DNA of 13,660 nt from an uncultured Bacilli bacterium (GTDB lineage: Bacteria; Bacillota_I; Bacilli_A; RF39; UBA660), in assembly GCA_910577075.1 (NCBI GenBank), contig CAJTKV010000013.1, positions 1 to 13,660 on the forward strand, written 5' to 3'. Shown piece after piece: positions 12,883 to 13,660 of this stretch. Position 1 is the first letter of the stretch. Each line of letters starts with the position of its first letter. Position numbers and translations under genes: made by a program. The notes under the pieces were generated by a model that saw only the letters and a list, made by a program, of their open reading frames with translations, was not told the DNA's origin and ran no database searches.

Positions 12883-13660
12883 TCATTCGACCTTTATTGT
12901 ACTAACATAACTTACTTTAAATAACTTATCATAGAAATGCTTCTTACTAACTAGTAGTATTAAGGCATTCACAATATAAAATAAGAGCGCCATTGTTATA
13001 CCCAAAGCAAATAATAATAAAGTCCTTCCAACATTTAAATTCATCATTTTTCTTATAAAGACGAGCAAATACATTGAAAAAAACATAATGCCATAATAAT
13101 AAGTAAAGAGGAATACTATTCTAAAAACTATATTAACCAATCTATTTTTTTCAAAATAAAGCCTTACATTTAAAAATTTACTTCCCAATGTATAGCCATT
13201 TGTCATATAAGGAACGAAAATATAATAGATGACAAATACTATTAAAAGTAAACATCTTATCTGTAAAAATAAACTTAATAGTAGAAAAATACTTATGAAT
13301 AAAAAACTATCTAAATAGAATATAGCTATTCTTCTAAGTCCCGAAACAGTCATACTATTTTTAAGTGATTTATTATCTATTTCTTCTCGTGTCGGCAAAT
13401 AATCATCTATTATTCCCATAAGTGCATAGCCAATGATTCCCCCTAAAGTATTGATAATTAAATCATCGACATCAAATACTCTATAGGCATAAGGATAAAT
13501 AAAATATAAACCTGTGAGCTGTGTTATCTCAAAAAACAGACTAAGCATAAAACTAAAAACAATGGTCTTCTTTAAATTACATTTAAAGTAATATCGCATA
13601 TACATTCCAAAAGGTACTGTCATCAACAAATTAAATGCTACTGTATAAAAACACGGTTCC
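12883..13660 (-). CDS. VanZ-RDD family membrane protein, 5' end outside window
   Basis: The frame is open to the right edge, reading EPCFYTVAFN before the first possible start codons (TTG at 13629, ATG at 13623). That segment continues the VanZ pattern of a helix leading into PFGMYMRYYF, so the true start lies beyond 13660. Numbered from the TTG, FFEITQ (32-37) and FDVDDLIINTLGGIIGY (52-68) are the VanZ signature (FE-x-x-Q ... DxDDxxxNxxGxxxGY). From about residue 96 an RDD-like domain follows: GLRRIAIFYLDSF (97-109) and GYTLGSKFLNVRL (145-157, matching the GxTLGKxxxxLRV signature), then two or three more hydrophobic helices. The fused layout occurs in low-GC Gram-positives. VanZ relates to low-level glycopeptide resistance and RDD proteins to membrane transport, but function here is unproven. 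It ends before a terminator. Confidence 0.85.
   Translation of the reverse strand, partial: EPCFYTVAFNLLMTVPFGMYMRYYFKCNLKKTIVFSFMLSLFFEITQLTGLYFIYPYAYRVFDVDDLIINTLGGIIGYALMGIIDDYLPTREEIDNKSLKNSMTVSGLRRIAIFYLDSFLFISIFLLLSLFLQIRCLLLIVFVIYYIFVPYMTNGYTLGSKFLNVRLYFEKNRLVNIVFRIVFLFTYYYGIMFFSMYLLVFIRKMMNLNVGRTLLLFALGITMALLFYIVNALILLVSKKHFYDKLFKVSYVSTIKVE

Noticed and set aside
1..13660. Mycoplasma-type code with TGA as tryptophan
   Set aside because: At least two well-supported genes end at TGA (762 and 8241), tryptophans are encoded by TGG, and no gene needs a TGA read-through.
1..13660. Mobile element, phage, CRISPR or tRNA content
   Set aside because: I saw no transposase, integrase, capsid or terminase motifs, no regularly spaced repeats and no cloverleaf-like segments with a TTCGA arm in the gaps.

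Overview
The window is strongly AT-rich and has short intergenic gaps, clear AGGAGG-type ribosome binding sites and intrinsic terminators. This points to a low-GC Bacillota (Bacilli-like, possibly a host-associated lineage near the Erysipelotrichales/RF39 type). That placement is inferred from composition and gene style only. TGA is used as a stop (ends at 762 and 8241) and tryptophan is TGG, so this is the standard bacterial code and not the Mycoplasma code. Almost all genes lie on the minus strand. The only plus-strand genes are the truncated one at the left edge and one small gene at 4826-5395. I see no rRNA, tRNA, CRISPR array, insertion sequence or phage structural gene.

Layout: 2-253 (+) is the tail of a transglutaminase-like protein, ending in a shared terminator. 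285-674 (-) is a small basic protein of unknown function. 762-2207 (-) is a predicted HExxH metallopeptidase whose own promoter shows that its true start lies inside the longest open frame. 2281-2412 (-) is a 43-residue small membrane protein that I add here. It lies 28 bases downstream of recD2 (2441-4621, -) and ends in a terminator. A divergent intergenic region separates recD2 from the plus-strand gene at 4826-5395, which has an unknown product and a P-loop-like segment lacking the catalytic residues. This gene converges through a bidirectional terminator on a membrane-anchored Tim44-like protein with a zinc ribbon (5416-6168, -). Next comes a two-gene unit of a lipoprotein and a multispanning acyltransferase (7184-7681 and 6233-7177, -). 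Upstream of that is a 17-bp perfect hairpin at 7735-7785.

The most striking part is 7783-12762 (-). A 1212-residue protein starts with a complete sigma-70-family module (regions 1.2, 2, 3 and 4 in about 280 residues). It continues with about 930 extra residues holding a series of divergent region-4-like helix-turn-helix units. It is followed after 28 bases by a small protein-kinase-like protein. A strong TTTACA-17-TATAAT promoter then drives a small C-terminally membrane-anchored protein. I do not recognise this giant sigma factor as a described family, and with its kinase neighbour it is the best candidate for a new regulatory system. The right edge holds most of a VanZ-RDD membrane protein (12883-13660, -) whose start lies outside the window.

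Working together: recD2 (recombination and repair) and the envelope genes (lipoprotein, acyltransferase, VanZ-RDD, Tim44-like protein) look like housekeeping or envelope-maintenance functions. The sigma-kinase pair looks like a self-contained transcriptional module. Its signal and target promoters cannot be read from this window.
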